This document shows, piece by piece, positions 12,144 through 25,600 of a DNA stretch of 64,000 bases. This stretch comes from Aphidius gifuensis (taxonomy: Eukaryota > Arthropoda > Insecta > Hymenoptera > Braconidae), in contig NC_057792.1 in assembly GCF_014905175.1 (NCBI RefSeq), positions 20,590,963-20,654,962 of the forward strand, given 5' to 3'. The notes beneath the pieces were generated by a model that had not been told where the DNA came from, ran no database searches, and saw only the letters and a list, made by a program, of their open reading frames with translations. Made by a program: the position numbers and the translations under genes. The first letter of the stretch is position 1. The number at the start of each line of letters is the position of its first letter.

Positions 12144-13020
12144 AATTAACAATCATCAATAATCTAATAATTCAAAATGTTATTCAGCAATAAAAAAAAA
12201 AAATATTCTCTTCATGGTTAAAGATTGATAATCTTCTATTAATTTGGCTTTACAAAAACTATTTATTTATTCAGTTTGGATGGATCAATGATGAATTAAT
12301 TGACGCTTGATAAATAATCTGGCGCCAATTTTTTATTTTCGCATTTCCAGTTGGCTTTATTTACGTCATCGTGTAACTGTAAAAAGACATAACAGTACAT
12401 CAACATGCCTATACTATCTCGCGACTGAATAAATTATAAAATATGAATAAATAAACTTGGAAAAAAAAAAACTACATAAGCCTTTTTTGTCTTGATTACA
12501 AATAGATTTTATTTCTAAAAAATTACATGAAAATACAATTAGATTGTTAATTGGAATTTACAAATAAAACTGTAATTATTGTGTAGAATAATATGATAAA
12601 ATTCTAGCATCATAGTAATAATTTCAAGTGCCTATTATGTGTGTCAAGGTCAGACGTGTTTGGATATTATTACCTGAGTTCCCCCAGGGTAGGAATGTGG
12701 AACGTTAACCTGCCTGTTGTATACATATCCTGATCCACCATGTATGTTTATGAAAAAAAAAAAAAAAATAACATATAAAAAAGTAAATGTATTGGTAGAT
12801 GGTTACATGGTAGATGTCTTGGGTTAAGGAACTTTACTCTTTAGTTTTGCTATGACCGTCGTCAGGTATTGAGAGGTGAAGGCTTCATCAACATTCAGCT
12901 TGTTCTTTTTTTTTTTTTAATTCATAAATTCATATTGTTAAATTAATTAATTTTTTTATTTTTAAAATTTATTGTCTTGTTTTTATTGAAAATTTCGAAT
13001 CGAAAAAAAAGAAGATTATC
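12144..13020. other. intergenic region and probable 5' region of the spaetzle gene
   Basis: Contains the hexamerin 2 3' end and, at 12600-12900, a less AT-rich patch that may hold the promoter and 5' UTR of the downstream spaetzle gene. No other gene seen. Confidence 0.45.
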
Positions 13021-16000
13021 ATGGAATTTCGAACTTTTGTCGTAAGTACTTACTCATAGTATTTCTATGGAAAAAAAAAAAAAAAATTAATTGAATTTTA
13101 TTTGAAAGATAAGTAGAGCTTCATGCTAATTGTTAAATAATTTTTTTTTTTATTTAAATTAATAGCTATTTGGTAAATTGACAGATTGAATTTTTTTTTT
13201 TTTTTTTTATAAAATTTTATTTGAAATTGTTTTTTCAAGTGCTGTTTGTACTTGAAAAATATAATTGTGAATAATAATAAAATTAGAGAATTGTAAATAA
13301 AAAAAAATACGGTAAAAAAAAAATATAATAGCTGATGCCGTATGTCTATTATCTCAAATAGGCTAATCTATTATGCAGGTCGCATTTCCGTGTTTTTTCA
13401 ATACCGGTTTGAAAGTATAGTTTTTAGCAAATACTAATGAAAAACTCATCTCAAGTGGATCTGTAACACAGTGTACTTAAAATAACAACAGTTATATACC
13501 GCAAATAAATTTTTATACAAATTATAATTTATTAAAACAGATATTATAAATTCTTTGAATTTATTTTATCAGTGTCAATGAACTTTTTTTTTTTTTTTTT
13601 AAATAATTTTCTTTTCTCAATTGAATGAAAGATTAATTGATATATTTTTATTTTAGAAAATTATATGGACAAATTTTATCTACATTCTTTGTCTAATAAA
13701 AAAAAGTAGGTTTGTTTGTTTTTTTAAATTTACAAGTTCGTGTCCGGCTATAAATTATTAGAAGACAAAATTGTCAATTATATTAATAAAAAAATAAATA
13801 ATAAATTGATGTAGTTTTATTTTTTATTTAGAAAATTACATGTTACATGACAAAAATAAATAAATAATAAGCGAAAGTTAAATATTTATCCACACGCGAT
13901 TAGTTAATTTAAAATAAATCAACATTTATTTTAATAAAACTAAAAGTTTATAAAATTAAACCACAAAGAAAAAATAAAAATTAAAGAAATTTTCTAATTA
14001 ATTAGTATTACTACTACATCTCCCGATGAATATACATACATTTTTTTTTTTTTTTTCATTTACTATTTTCAATTAATAACCTATTTTAAAAAAAAAATAA
14101 ATTTTATATTTATTAATTAATTAATAGAGTTTGTTTGTACAAAAATATATTTTTTATTTTCGATTAATTTGCTTAATTAACAATCAAGTATTTAATAGTA
14201 AAAAAAAAAAAAAATAAATAAATAATTTTATATATAAAAATACGTGGTGTATATTATTATTAACAAAATGAATTTTTATTTATTTAAAAAATCAGTTACA
14301 CTGAGCTTTGTTGTTTATTGCTCATAAACAGAGAATGGACCGAGTCCCGTTAAATCCGAGCATGACTTTTGTAACGGGGATATTCATATATAACTAAAAA
14401 AAAAAATTGAAAAAAAGTAATACTAAAGAACCATTGATGTTTGATGAATGATAGTATATTTATATGTATTTATAAAATTTTTCTAGATGATATTGATGTG
14501 TGCTTCTGCATTTGGTGAACCTAGTAATAGTAAACTAGGACAACAAATGAATGATTCATCAGCATTACAAGAGGAAGAACCACCAGAAGGTTATTATGCT
14601 TTCATTCAATCACCAAATGCTGAACCACCAAAGGTACGCCCACCACCCTACATTGACAGTGACAAAGAATGCCATGGTAAATCAACATTTATATTACTTT
14701 TTTTTTTTTCTATTCTTATTTTTTATATAATTTATCGAAATTCAGCTGGGTCAATCTAGATTTATAGACCAATAAAAAATACATACATATGAAAAAAATA
14801 AAATAAATGTTTATTCAATAGAAATTTAATTTAAATATATTTTTTTTTTTATTTTTCTAGACACTGGAAAAAAAGGAAAAGGATTCGTTTCGATTTATAA
14901 TGTTTGTGGTGATTTAAACAAGGGTTATATACCAAGAAATCCAATGAAACAAAATACAACTGGTTCATCATATCCATTGTAAGTTTAAATGAATAAAATA
15001 ATTATATTTAATCAACAAAATTATTATGTTATTTCGAATTTATTTACAGTGGATTAATTAGAAATCATACACTCAAATTTCTCAGCAAAACATTGCCAAT
15101 TTTAAAGGCTGATAAATCTCTTCCAAAAGTCACAAAAATTCAGCCATTTTCTCAAAATTCGTAAGTGAATTTGTAAATGATAATTAAAACAATATAATTA
15201 TAATGTTTATTTTTATTTTCAAGTGTTCATACTGATGAAAAACGTAGTAGAAATAAACGAAATGCAAATGAAGAAACGAGCACTGATGTAAATCGTAGTG
15301 GACGTAAATTTTGTGAGAATGGTTCTGGAGTGTATGTATTATGAAAATTGTTTGAATTAATGATTAAAAAAAGGATAAATATTAATTTTAGATTTTAAAT
15401 TACAGAATGTGTATGTTGTATAAAGCAATACAGGGTGAACCATTGGTAACACCAACAGCTGAAAGACGTGATGAGCCAGCAACAGTTGAATATCGTCAAA
15501 AAAATAATCAAATACAAGAAAAACAAGAATACACTGGACCACCAACACCTTGTCCAGCAAAAGTTGAATATGCAACACCAGTATTTGCTAAAAATTATCA
15601 GGGTGTATGGCGTTATGTTGTACAAATACCATATGAAGGATATTTTACACAAACAATTGAGCTAACGAGATGTATACAGTCAACTTGTCATTATTTAAAT
15701 GGTGGATGTTTGTCATCACCAAAATGGACAAGTCTTCTTGTTGCTGAAATTTATTATCCAGATACATTTTTAGAAGATAATCAAAATAATAAACATTCTG
15801 TATTGAGAGAACCAGTTGCTGGTCCACCACCACCAGTACAAGAATTTCAAGAGTATGAAATGTATTTGAAAAAAAGAGCTAGTGAAAGTGAAGGACGTAG
15901 TAGTGTTAATCAACAACATTGTGATGGTGTTGATGAAATGGGATGCTATCAGGTAATTTTTTTTAATCTATTTTTTGTTTGTTTATTTTATAATTATTGT

Positions 16001-16721
16001 GGATTAAGGATAATAATTCTTTTGGATTTTTTTTTAGTGTTTTTTCAATATTAAATTACAAAAAAATTTAGTTAAAAAATTTTCCAGATCGTTTTATAGA
16101 TTTTTTTGTAAATTGGAATTTGATTTTATTGTGGGAAAAAATTTAGAGAAAAATTTAAAATAGATTTTATTATTTTCAAGCTCTTTTGGATTTTTCTATA
16201 TTATTTTTTGGTAAAAAAAAAATATTTATTAATAAAGTTACAGAGAAATTTCTCCGTATAATTTTTTATTTTTAATAATTTTTTTGTAAATTTAAACTCG
16301 TTTCTAGTTGTAGAAAAAATTCCATAAAAAAATTCGAAATAATTTTGTCATTTTCTTACTCTTGGAAAAATAATTTTTCTGGATTTTCCTCCAGTATTTC
16401 TCCGTAAGAAAAAAAACTCCGTTATTGCAAAATTACAGAAAAAAAATATGAAAAAAAATTTCTCCGTATTATTTTACATTTTTTAATAAATTTTAGAAAA
16501 ATTTAAAGTAATTGTTTTATAAAAAAAAAATAAATATATCAACAATAGAAATTAATTAAATAATAAATTCATTTTAAAATTAAATTTAAAAAATCTTTTT
16601 TTCAAATCAACAGGTTCGTTTGTACTATGATTGGTTCTTGGTACCAGGTAGCTGCAAGTGTTGGAGACCCGATTACTACAATCGTTACGTTAGACGTACA
16701 AACATTAGCCCAGAATTATAA
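13021..16721 (+). CDS. spaetzle-family cystine-knot ligand, probably Spz3 type
   Basis: Secreted neurotrophin-like ligand for Toll-family receptors. Proposed exons: 13021-13041, 14487-14676, 14861-14978, 15050-15160, 15224-15331, 15406-15952 and 16614-16721, all with consistent phases, giving 400 residues. The seven-codon first exon (MEFRTFV, donor GTAAGT) is inferred: it joins in phase 0 to MILMCASAFG to make a plausible signal peptide. A dibasic RNKR site near residues 156-159 may be a furin-type cleavage point in the pro-region. The C-terminal half has the Cys-knot, from CPAKVEYATPVF near residue 232, through TRCIQSTCHYLNGGC, to GSCKCWRP near residue 380. Paralogue assignment to Spz3 is from memory of the motif style and less sure than the family. 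The last intron (15953-16613) carries repeat sequence. Confidence 0.85.
16245..16475. repeat. decayed repeat in the last spaetzle intron
   Basis: TTTCTCCGTA occurs three times here, and TTTCTGGATTTTCCTCC is shared exactly with 51400-51420 in the gene desert. The stretch looks like an old copy of a dispersed element with TCTCCG/CGGAGA ends. Confidence 0.5.
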
Positions 16722-19666
16722 AAATAAATCATAAAAAAAAAAATACATAAATAGGTAATTGAACATAAAAAAAAAAAAAAATAATTATCTATTTTTTTTT
16801 ATATACAATTTATTTTTTCAACGACTGAAGTTTAAATATTATTATTATTATATATATGACTGGTGATTATTAATTAATAATATAAAAGAATAAAAAATTA
16901 TTTTATTCTTTCATATGTATTTCTTAATTTACATTAGAATTTAAGCACTTTGAAAATAACATTACCCTTACTTGAGTTAAACAGATGACACATATTTCTG
17001 GCTCTTTCACCATAAGTTAATCAAGACAATAAAAATATTAATTTTTCTAAATACAAATAATTTAAAAAACAACAACAATCAACTCGTTAAAAATAATTCA
17101 AAAAGATAAATAAAATTTTCAAAGTGTTTAAATACTAAAATAAAAAATTTTAACAAAAATTTTATTCTATTATTTTATTGAAATTTTCATTTGAAAAATA
17201 ATAGAATGAAAAATTTAATTAAGAATATATTGTAAAAAAAAATATATTAAAAAATAAAAAATAATAAATTAAATATCTTTTTAATTATTTAAATAATTTT
17301 TTAATTTAAACAACGCAAACTTTCCCGCCTTGTGACTCGAATATTAAATTTTTTTTTTTTTTTAAATTTTATTTCAAAAATTGTTAATTCCTTTGAATAT
17401 TTAATTGTACAGTCAAACTTAATCAACAATTATAAACTTTCCTCGTGATGTCTATTACCATTAATTATTATTTTTTTATTTTTTTTATTTTAAATTCATT
17501 CTTAATTTAACCGCGCCTCTGTCATGTGACAATTTAATTGAGGCTACTTGACCCCGATATATAGATGTATCAAAATGCTTCCTTTTTTTTTTCAAATGCT
17601 TCATAATAATCACATAACAAATGTTGATTTTTATTTACATTTATATATTATTTTATTTATTATATTTTTCATCACGTGTTTTATAATCTCGTGACTCCGA
17701 TAAAAAAAAGATAAAAAAAATAAAAAAATAAAATCTAAATATATATAAAATAGAAAAAAATAAAAATTGAATAAATAAATAAATAAAAAAACCTGTCTGG
17801 TCGGTCGTTGCGGTGACTTTGTAAATTGTAATGTCGATAACCGATTCACCAAGGTCAAAAATATGTTCAAGGATATTATTTAAATATTTATAAACATTGT
17901 TCTATTAATTATTTTTCTATTCAATCAATTTTGTTTTAATTTGTTTTTAATTTTTTTATTTTAGTTTTATTTTTTATTTGTTGTTGAGTTGTCTGGGTAC
18001 AAAGGTAACATGATTAATTGTTTATTAAACTATATTGTTAACAACAATTTAAAAATTTAACAACTTCTTTGTACGAGTTCGAAACAAAACTTAGCGGCGT
18101 AGTCAAGTTGACATAATGATAGTCGCGTCGTATAACGTGGCTACGATTAAAAAAAAATAATTATAATAATTTTTTATTATTTTTTTAAACTTAAATATTC
18201 ACGTGATTATCTTTTATTATTTTTGATAGACCTTGTTTCATCAGTGATAACGAGTTATTTTTATTTATTTTTTACCTGTTAGCCATCACGAGTGACAGAA
18301 ATTAAAACAGGAAAAATACAAAATTATTTCTACAATTGTTGTGGAATTTTTAACACGGAAATTATAAAAGGTAATTATTATTTTTAATATTTATAATATG
18401 GATTTTTGTTTTTTCTAAATCCATATGCATTGAATTGTTTGATTTTCATTTTTATTTTATTTTTTACATAGCCTTGAATGTATACTATTTTTATGCATCA
18501 ATTTTTTTTTTTTTTTTTTTGATCAATTATTGATCAATTTAAAATTTATTACTCTGTCAATAGAAAAAAAAAAAAAATTGTATATTTATATAAACAATCA
18601 TGTTTTTTTAAACTAGATATATATTTTTTTTTTATTTGATTTTTATTATAATTTTTTTTTGGAAAAATAACGTAATACAAAAAGGTCAAAATGCATGAAA
18701 TTTTATAATTTTAAATATTCATTTCGTCAATTGAATAAATCATTAATAAATTTATCTATTGGTTAATAAAAAATATAAAAAACTATTTTAAATTTTTTTT
18801 AAAATAAATTCAATGCTCATTTTACCTTTTAAATTCCCAGCGAATTAAAAAAAATCACGAGATTTATTTTTGCGATATCACGAGTCTAATGTGTAATAAA
18901 ATTATAAGAAAAAAAAAATAATATAATTACTGTATTCAACAGGAAATAATAATTATAATAATTCCAACGAAAACAATATATTTATAAGCAAATTAAATCT
19001 AAAAGTTCCTTAAAATATTTTTAAAAAATTCCAACAGCCAATAATTGGCAAAAATATTTTACAAAAAAAAAAAATACATAAAAATGAAAAATTCACGTGA
19101 TTTTTACGTCAATGAATTGAATCTTGTTCGTCCAATTAGAGCCATTACCAAAAAAATAAAAAAGAAAAACCACTTGCGTCAGATGAATATTAAAAAACAA
19201 ATAATTTGATTATTTATTTTCTGACTGGTCCCGAGTTGAGTCACGAGGATTAAAAGTTAAAATTAGATAACGAAGGAAAAATAAAAGAAAAAAAAAACAT
19301 AAAATTAAATTGAAAAACTAGTATTGTTGTTTGAAGACACCACATGATGATCATGACCATTACGAGTGTATAATGTCAATGACACATTTACAATAATATT
19401 TAGTTATTTATTAATTAACTATGCATATAATAATTTAAAAATCAATAAAAAAAAATAAAAAAAATATAGGATAATAAATCACGAGGTAGTATAGTATGTT
19501 AATGACATTCAAATATATTAATTTTATTGGCAAATTTCGATGAGTATCCTGTACTACTTGTTGACTTATTAAATATATATATATTGGAGAAGGGCAGATA
19601 CATACATGTAACACATGTTATTAAGAAGAAGGGGAAATTCTTTACTCGATAGAAAAAAAAAACGTT
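16722..19666. other. AT-rich intergenic region
   Basis: No coding gene recognised. A short segment ending AAAAG|GTAATT at 18370, preceded by less AT-rich sequence at 18060-18130, could be a non-coding first exon of the downstream transporter, but this is weak. Imperfect hairpins occur (for example ATATGGATTT at about 18397 and its complement ending near 18427). Confidence 0.45.
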
Positions 19667-19702
19667 TATATATATGGAGGCACACTTGTTCGCTCTCAGT
19701 TT
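19667..19702 (+). promoter_or_regulatory. TATA plus initiator core promoter, probably of the SLC26 gene
   Basis: TATATATA at 19667-19674 is followed 31 bp later by the arthropod initiator TCAGTTT (A at 19698). The spacing is canonical. Nothing coding follows directly; the nearest plus-strand gene is the anion transporter 3 kb downstream, so this is assigned to it by inference. Confidence 0.6.
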
Positions 19703-19990
19703 AAACATTTTGTGCACAACGAAATCATACATGAAATTTCTACAAAGAAATTATCGAAAAAAAAATCATCGAAATAATTTATATTTTTTCTAAATAATTT
19801 ATAAATTAAGACTAAAGTTTACAAAAGTTTTAAAGTGTTTTTTGATATATTACTAGTGATAATTTAAAGATTGAAATAATTAATAAAAATTATTTTTTTT
19901 TAATTAATTATAAATGTTTTATGCAGAGGAAGAGAATAGAGAAACATTCAGGAGTCCTGGAATATGATGAATGAATATTATTGACTCAAG
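19698..19990 (+). other. predicted non-coding first exon of the SLC26 gene
   Basis: From the initiator to a donor at CTCAAG|GTAAAT. An internal acceptor (TTTTATGCAG, ending at 19926) offers an alternative start for a 64-nt exon 19927-19990. The expected partner acceptor is TTTTTCAG at 22581, just upstream of the coding start. Confidence 0.4.
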
Positions 19991-22581
19991 GTAAATTAAT
20001 TAACAAAATATGCAAAAAAAAATTTTTTAAATTCTTTTAGTTATTATGATAATTATTATTTAATTGATTTTTATTAATTACTTGAATGACACATTCTCGT
20101 GCTGACAATAATTATATGTTTATTTTCATTTTGGTTTCATGCCAAGTCACTGAGCTAGTAACTGGTTTTTCAATTGCTTTGGAAATTTTTTTTTAATAAC
20201 ATTCTCATTCAGTCAATCATGCCAACACTTTTTTTTTTTTTTTTTTCAACAATATATTATGTGTTTTTTTCTCTTATTTTAATAAACATATTTTTTATTA
20301 ATAAATATTTATTGGATATTTAGAATTTTAATGATCGATGATTTTTTATTAGATTTATTACTTGGCTGTTTTTTTTTTTTTCTTTTTTATTATTATGTTA
20401 CAATTAAACAATGATTGATAATGTTTTTTAGTAATTTTTTTTTTGCAATTTTATTGGTGATTAGTGTTTTTTCTGTTTGTAATTAACAATTGATTGTTTT
20501 ATTTTTTTATTTATGATTAATTCATTAAATATCAAAACAAATTATTTTAAAAAAAATTTGATTTTATTATACTCATCCTTATTTAGAATGGAATTGTTTT
20601 TTATTGACTTTTAAAATTTTATTGATAGCTTTTATTTAAATACACAGCATACACCAATTGTACAATCAAAGATATTTTTTTTTTTTCATTTAAATCTTAT
20701 TTTTTTAATGTGATTTTTAAATTTTTTAAAATCGAAATGAAATAAAAAAATAATGTATACTATTTTTTAATGATTGTGCATGATGAAAATTGATTCAAAT
20801 AAAATTTGATTATTATGAAATAACATAAATATGAAAATTAGTACTCTTGCGTAAAAATGAAATAAAATTTTTTTCTAAAAAAAAAAAAAAACACTTTGAA
20901 CACGACAAAAATAAAAAATATTTCAAAAAAATGTCATCGTTATATATTTACTCACGTAATTCGATATAACAAGTTAATATTTTTCAAACAATTACACGTT
21001 GACTTTTATGTAAAAAATAAAAACTAGTTTAAAAAAAAAAAAAAATTACATTTTTTCAAATAGTAATAAAGATGGAACATAACACAAAAAAAAAAAAAAA
21101 ATAGAATTTTTAAATACCAATATAATTAAAATAAAGAATGCAATTATAAAAATTAAATAAAAAAAAAAATACAACAATTAAGTTAGGTATTTTTTATATT
21201 GATGTGTGATATAATTTTCACACGTGACTACCTGTCTGATAATTTTAAACAAACAGATATCAATTATTTCGAATTTATTATTATTATTTTTAAATGACAA
21301 ATTTAACGCTCAATTTTACGCAGAGTATCTGATTTCATTTAAAAAACCTGATACCTTATATTTATTTATTTATCAATAATAAATAATTCAATAAAAAAAT
21401 ATTATCAAACAATTTATTATAATGTTGACAAATTAAAAAAAAAAAAAAAATTCCTCGATGCGAAAAACTTCCCGGTTTTTATTTATATTTATTATTTGCA
21501 CATTTTTTCTTATAAATTTATGAATTTTTTTTTGTTTAGAAATACCTTTGTAATGAGTATACAAACAACAATAAAATTTAATTGTTTCTACAATCGTAAT
21601 TAAAACGTGTTCTATTAACATAATTACATTCATTCACAGGCATTATTTAAAATACATTTGTGTTTTTTGATTTAGCATTTAAACGCTCTAAAATTCCCGA
21701 TGATAATTGGATTAATATTTATAAAAAATTAGAGAATCAATAACAAATTATTTTGATAATAAATAATTAAATTGATTTTTAAAATTGTTTAAAAAATTAA
21801 AAATTTGTCTGAAATTATTAAAAAAAAAAAAGTGAGTCAATTAAAACTGAAAAAACAAGTAAATAAACAATCAAATTGTAATTAAAAATAAAAAAAAATT
21901 ACAATATTTCATTACCAATCAAATAATAATAATAAAAAAAATTTATAATTACTTATTTATTTATTTAAAAAAGACAACAATTCAAAATAATAAATTTTTT
22001 TTTTTTTACATTGTCGTTTATTGCAGTTATAATTATTAAATTAAAAAATAATTATTCCATCAAGAAAATAATTCTAAAAATAGAAAATATCCCAAGACAA
22101 TATCGTGGTTTGATAAAAAAAAAATTATGATTGACATGAAAATAATAATAAAATAAATACAGGGTTAAAAAAAAAAATTTATAAAATGAATATTTGTTTA
22201 ACAAACAAATCAATATATCGATTGCAGAAATAATTAATTTAAAAATAATAAAAAAGCACCGAATATCCTATTTTTTTTTCTGCATCATTAACGAATTTAT
22301 AACAATTAATATCAACAATTAATTGTGTCAATTAACAATTATAATTTATCAATAAAATAAACACAAGATGACACTTAAAAAATACACGCATGATTTTATT
22401 GATTTTATTGATTTTATCAACGTCTCTATTTTCTAATCCACACCATTAGAAATAACACCGATTAATTATTCACCTCGTCATTTAATAAAGCAAATAATCA
22501 AGCAATTCATCAGTAATATTAAATTTATTATCAAAACACCATGTGACAAAATATTATTATATTTTCAATCGTCTTTTTCAG
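19991..22581. other. AT-rich sequence, probably intron 1 of the SLC26 gene
   Basis: Very AT-rich with homopolymers and small hairpins; no exon or RNA gene seen. Confidence 0.45.
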
Positions 22582-22697
22582 GTGTCAAATAAAAAAAAAA
22601 AAAAAAAAACAACGCTTAATCATACCGTTCAAGTTTACCAGAAGAAAAAGACTAGTTAAATTTTTAAAAAATTATTTAACCAGAATTTAATGATAAA

Positions 22698-25600
22698 ATG
22701 AAAAATAATAATAAAAAAAATATTATTAATGGCAAGATGGGTGGTTATGTAAATGAAGGAATGACCGGTTCACAAACTCATTTGGATTTTTCAACAACAA
22801 CAAATGATACACACATTTTACAAAATAATAATAATAACAATAATAATAATGATAAATTGCCTGGACTTAATGATGATCAACAAAGTTCATTTGATTTTAT
22901 TTGTAAGTATTGTTAAATAATTTAATCTGTTATTTAAAAACAAAAAAATTAAAAAATTTTTTTTATTTTTTTATTATTGTTAATAATAATCATTTAACTA
23001 TTTTTTTTTTTTTTGTGGTATTTTATATTCTTAATTAACAGCGTGCAATTAAAATGGTAATTTTAAAAATAATTCTTTTTTATCCTCGGCATTCTATGAG
23101 GATGTACAAAAAGTAAGTTTAAAAAAATTTTCGAAATACCACATTAATTTCCAGTTTAAAAAAAAAAAAAAAATATTAATTATCAATTGATTATTATTAT
23201 TTATTTATAATAAATTATATAAATTTCAAACTCGTTGACCTTGTAGAATATTAATTCCAATAAGTAGAATAGATTTTTTGCTATTTTTTATTTTTGAAAT
23301 TGTGTTAAATATTGAGTAAATATTATTCTGTAAATTTTAATTATCACATGTTTTAATAAATTTTTATGGTACGGTTAATTTATTCAAAAAAAAAAAATTA
23401 AATTATGTTAATATATTGGTGATAGTTTAATTTTAAATTAAAATTTTTTTTTTGGTTTTTTTCCATGACGTCAAAGAGGTCCAGTCAGCTATTGATAGAT
23501 GCATTCTATTTGGGTTTACCCACCAGGTCAAGATTTTTTTTTTCAACCAAGAAGAATCACAGATTTATTTTCTACCTTTAATTCTGTAACGATGTAGTTT
23601 TCTTTTTTTTAAATCTGGTTTTAAAATCCTTTTGAAATACTTGATTCTTGGAATTTATCTTCACAAGTTGATACTTGTCTTTTGACTACCCTACCCCTCT
23701 TTTCTTCTCTTCTTTTTGTCCATTCGATTATCCACCATCCACGTGTGCAGTTTACCTCTGTACATACCTGTTGACATTCCTTAAAATTCCATCAGTTGAC
23801 TAACAGGTTCAGTGCTGGTCAAACCAACAAAAAAAAAAAAAAAATTAACCAATTTAAATAAATAAAAAAATCAAATTTTAATATTTATTTATCAATAATA
23901 CAACGTGATTAATATTTAAAATGTCTATCAACGAAAAAACAGAAATAGACAACAATTTAGATATTTATAAAATAAAAGGTTAACATTTAAAAACCACGTG
24001 TTTATTATTTTTCTTAAAATTAAATTTTAAATTAAAAAAACATTAAAATAATTAAATAAATAATTTTTTATATTTGTTTTATTATTAAACAATAATTAAC
24101 AAATTAATAATATATTTTTATTTTATGTTAATAGTGGTTGGAGAACCAGGTGATGATGACAAAAATAATGACAGTGTATTTAAATCAGCATTTGAGTATG
24201 CAGCTCATCGTATTAAAAAGGGATGTACCAAAAAAATGTTACACAAACGTTTACCAATATTACGATGGTTACCAAAATACAACAAGGATGATGCAGTTGG
24301 TGATTTAGTTGCTGGTATAACAGTTGGTTTGACTGTGATACCACAGTCGTTAGCATATTCACGTGTTGCTGGTTTACCAGCTCAGGTTTGTTGATTTATC
24401 TACAAAATCATCAACAAAACATACACCTAAACAATTGATTAATATTTAAAAATGTTTTTTACTTTTCAGTATGGATTGTATGGTAGTTTTTTAGGATGTC
24501 TTATATATATATTATTTGGTTCATCAAAGGACATTGCATTTGGACCAAGTGCTATTGTTTCTCTGTTGACATTTCAAACAATTTCACATCTTAATGAAGG
24601 TCCAGATAGAATTCAACATGCTATTTTACTTTGTTTATTATCTGGAGTTGTTGAATTACTCATGGGAATATTTGGATTAGGTAATTTATCATCTTGTTGC
24701 ATTGATTAATCATTTGTAAATATTTAATTATCAATTTTTTTATTTGTAGGATTTGTAATTGATTTTGTATCTGGTCCAGTTAGTTCTGGTTTCACATCAG
24801 CAGTTGCATTAATTATTGTAAGCACACAAATGAAAGATATACTTGGTATTAATGCAAAAGGTTCAACATTTGTTGCTGTATGGAAAAGTATACTTGCTGA
24901 AATACATAATTATTCAGTTTATGATGCTTTACTTGGTGTATCATGTATTGTAATACTATTAACTCTTCGTCGTATTGCTGCTATTAAAATTGGACCAAAT
25001 CAGGAAGATTGTAGAAAAACAAAACATCGTGTATTGACAAAATTAATTTGGCTATTTGGTACATCAAGAAATGCTATACTTGTCATTGCATGTGGTGTTA
25101 TTGGTTATTATTTTGGAACAACAAATATAGATTCACCATTTAAAATAATTGGTAAGTTAGAAATTATAATTAATCAACTGGATTTCTATTTGTAAAATGT
25201 AATTTTTATTTTATTGATTAATAGGTGAATTACATTCTGGTATGCCTGATGTGATGTTTCCATCATTTGGATATTCAAATGGTACAACTGAATTTACATT
25301 TTTCGACATGTGTCAAAATTTAGGAAGTGGATTATTTGTTCTTCCTCTTATTTCGCTGATGGAAGACATATCAGTTTGCAAAGCATTTGGTAATTAAAAA
25401 TATAAATTTATAAATTAACTATTTCTATGCATTGATAATTAGTAAAACTAATTTCGATATGAATTTTAAAGGTAATGGACAACCAGTTGATGCAACACAA
25501 GAATTAATAGCACTTGGTGTTTCGAATATTGGCTGTTCACTTGTTCAATCATATCCTGGTACTGGATCATTGAGCAGAGGCGCTGTTAACAATGCTTCAG

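Noticed and set aside
23043..23113. Possible extra SLC26 exon with donor GTAAGT and protein-like NGNFKNNSFLSS
   Set aside because: The acceptor-proximal codons include an in-frame TAA and the donor phase does not match the following exon.
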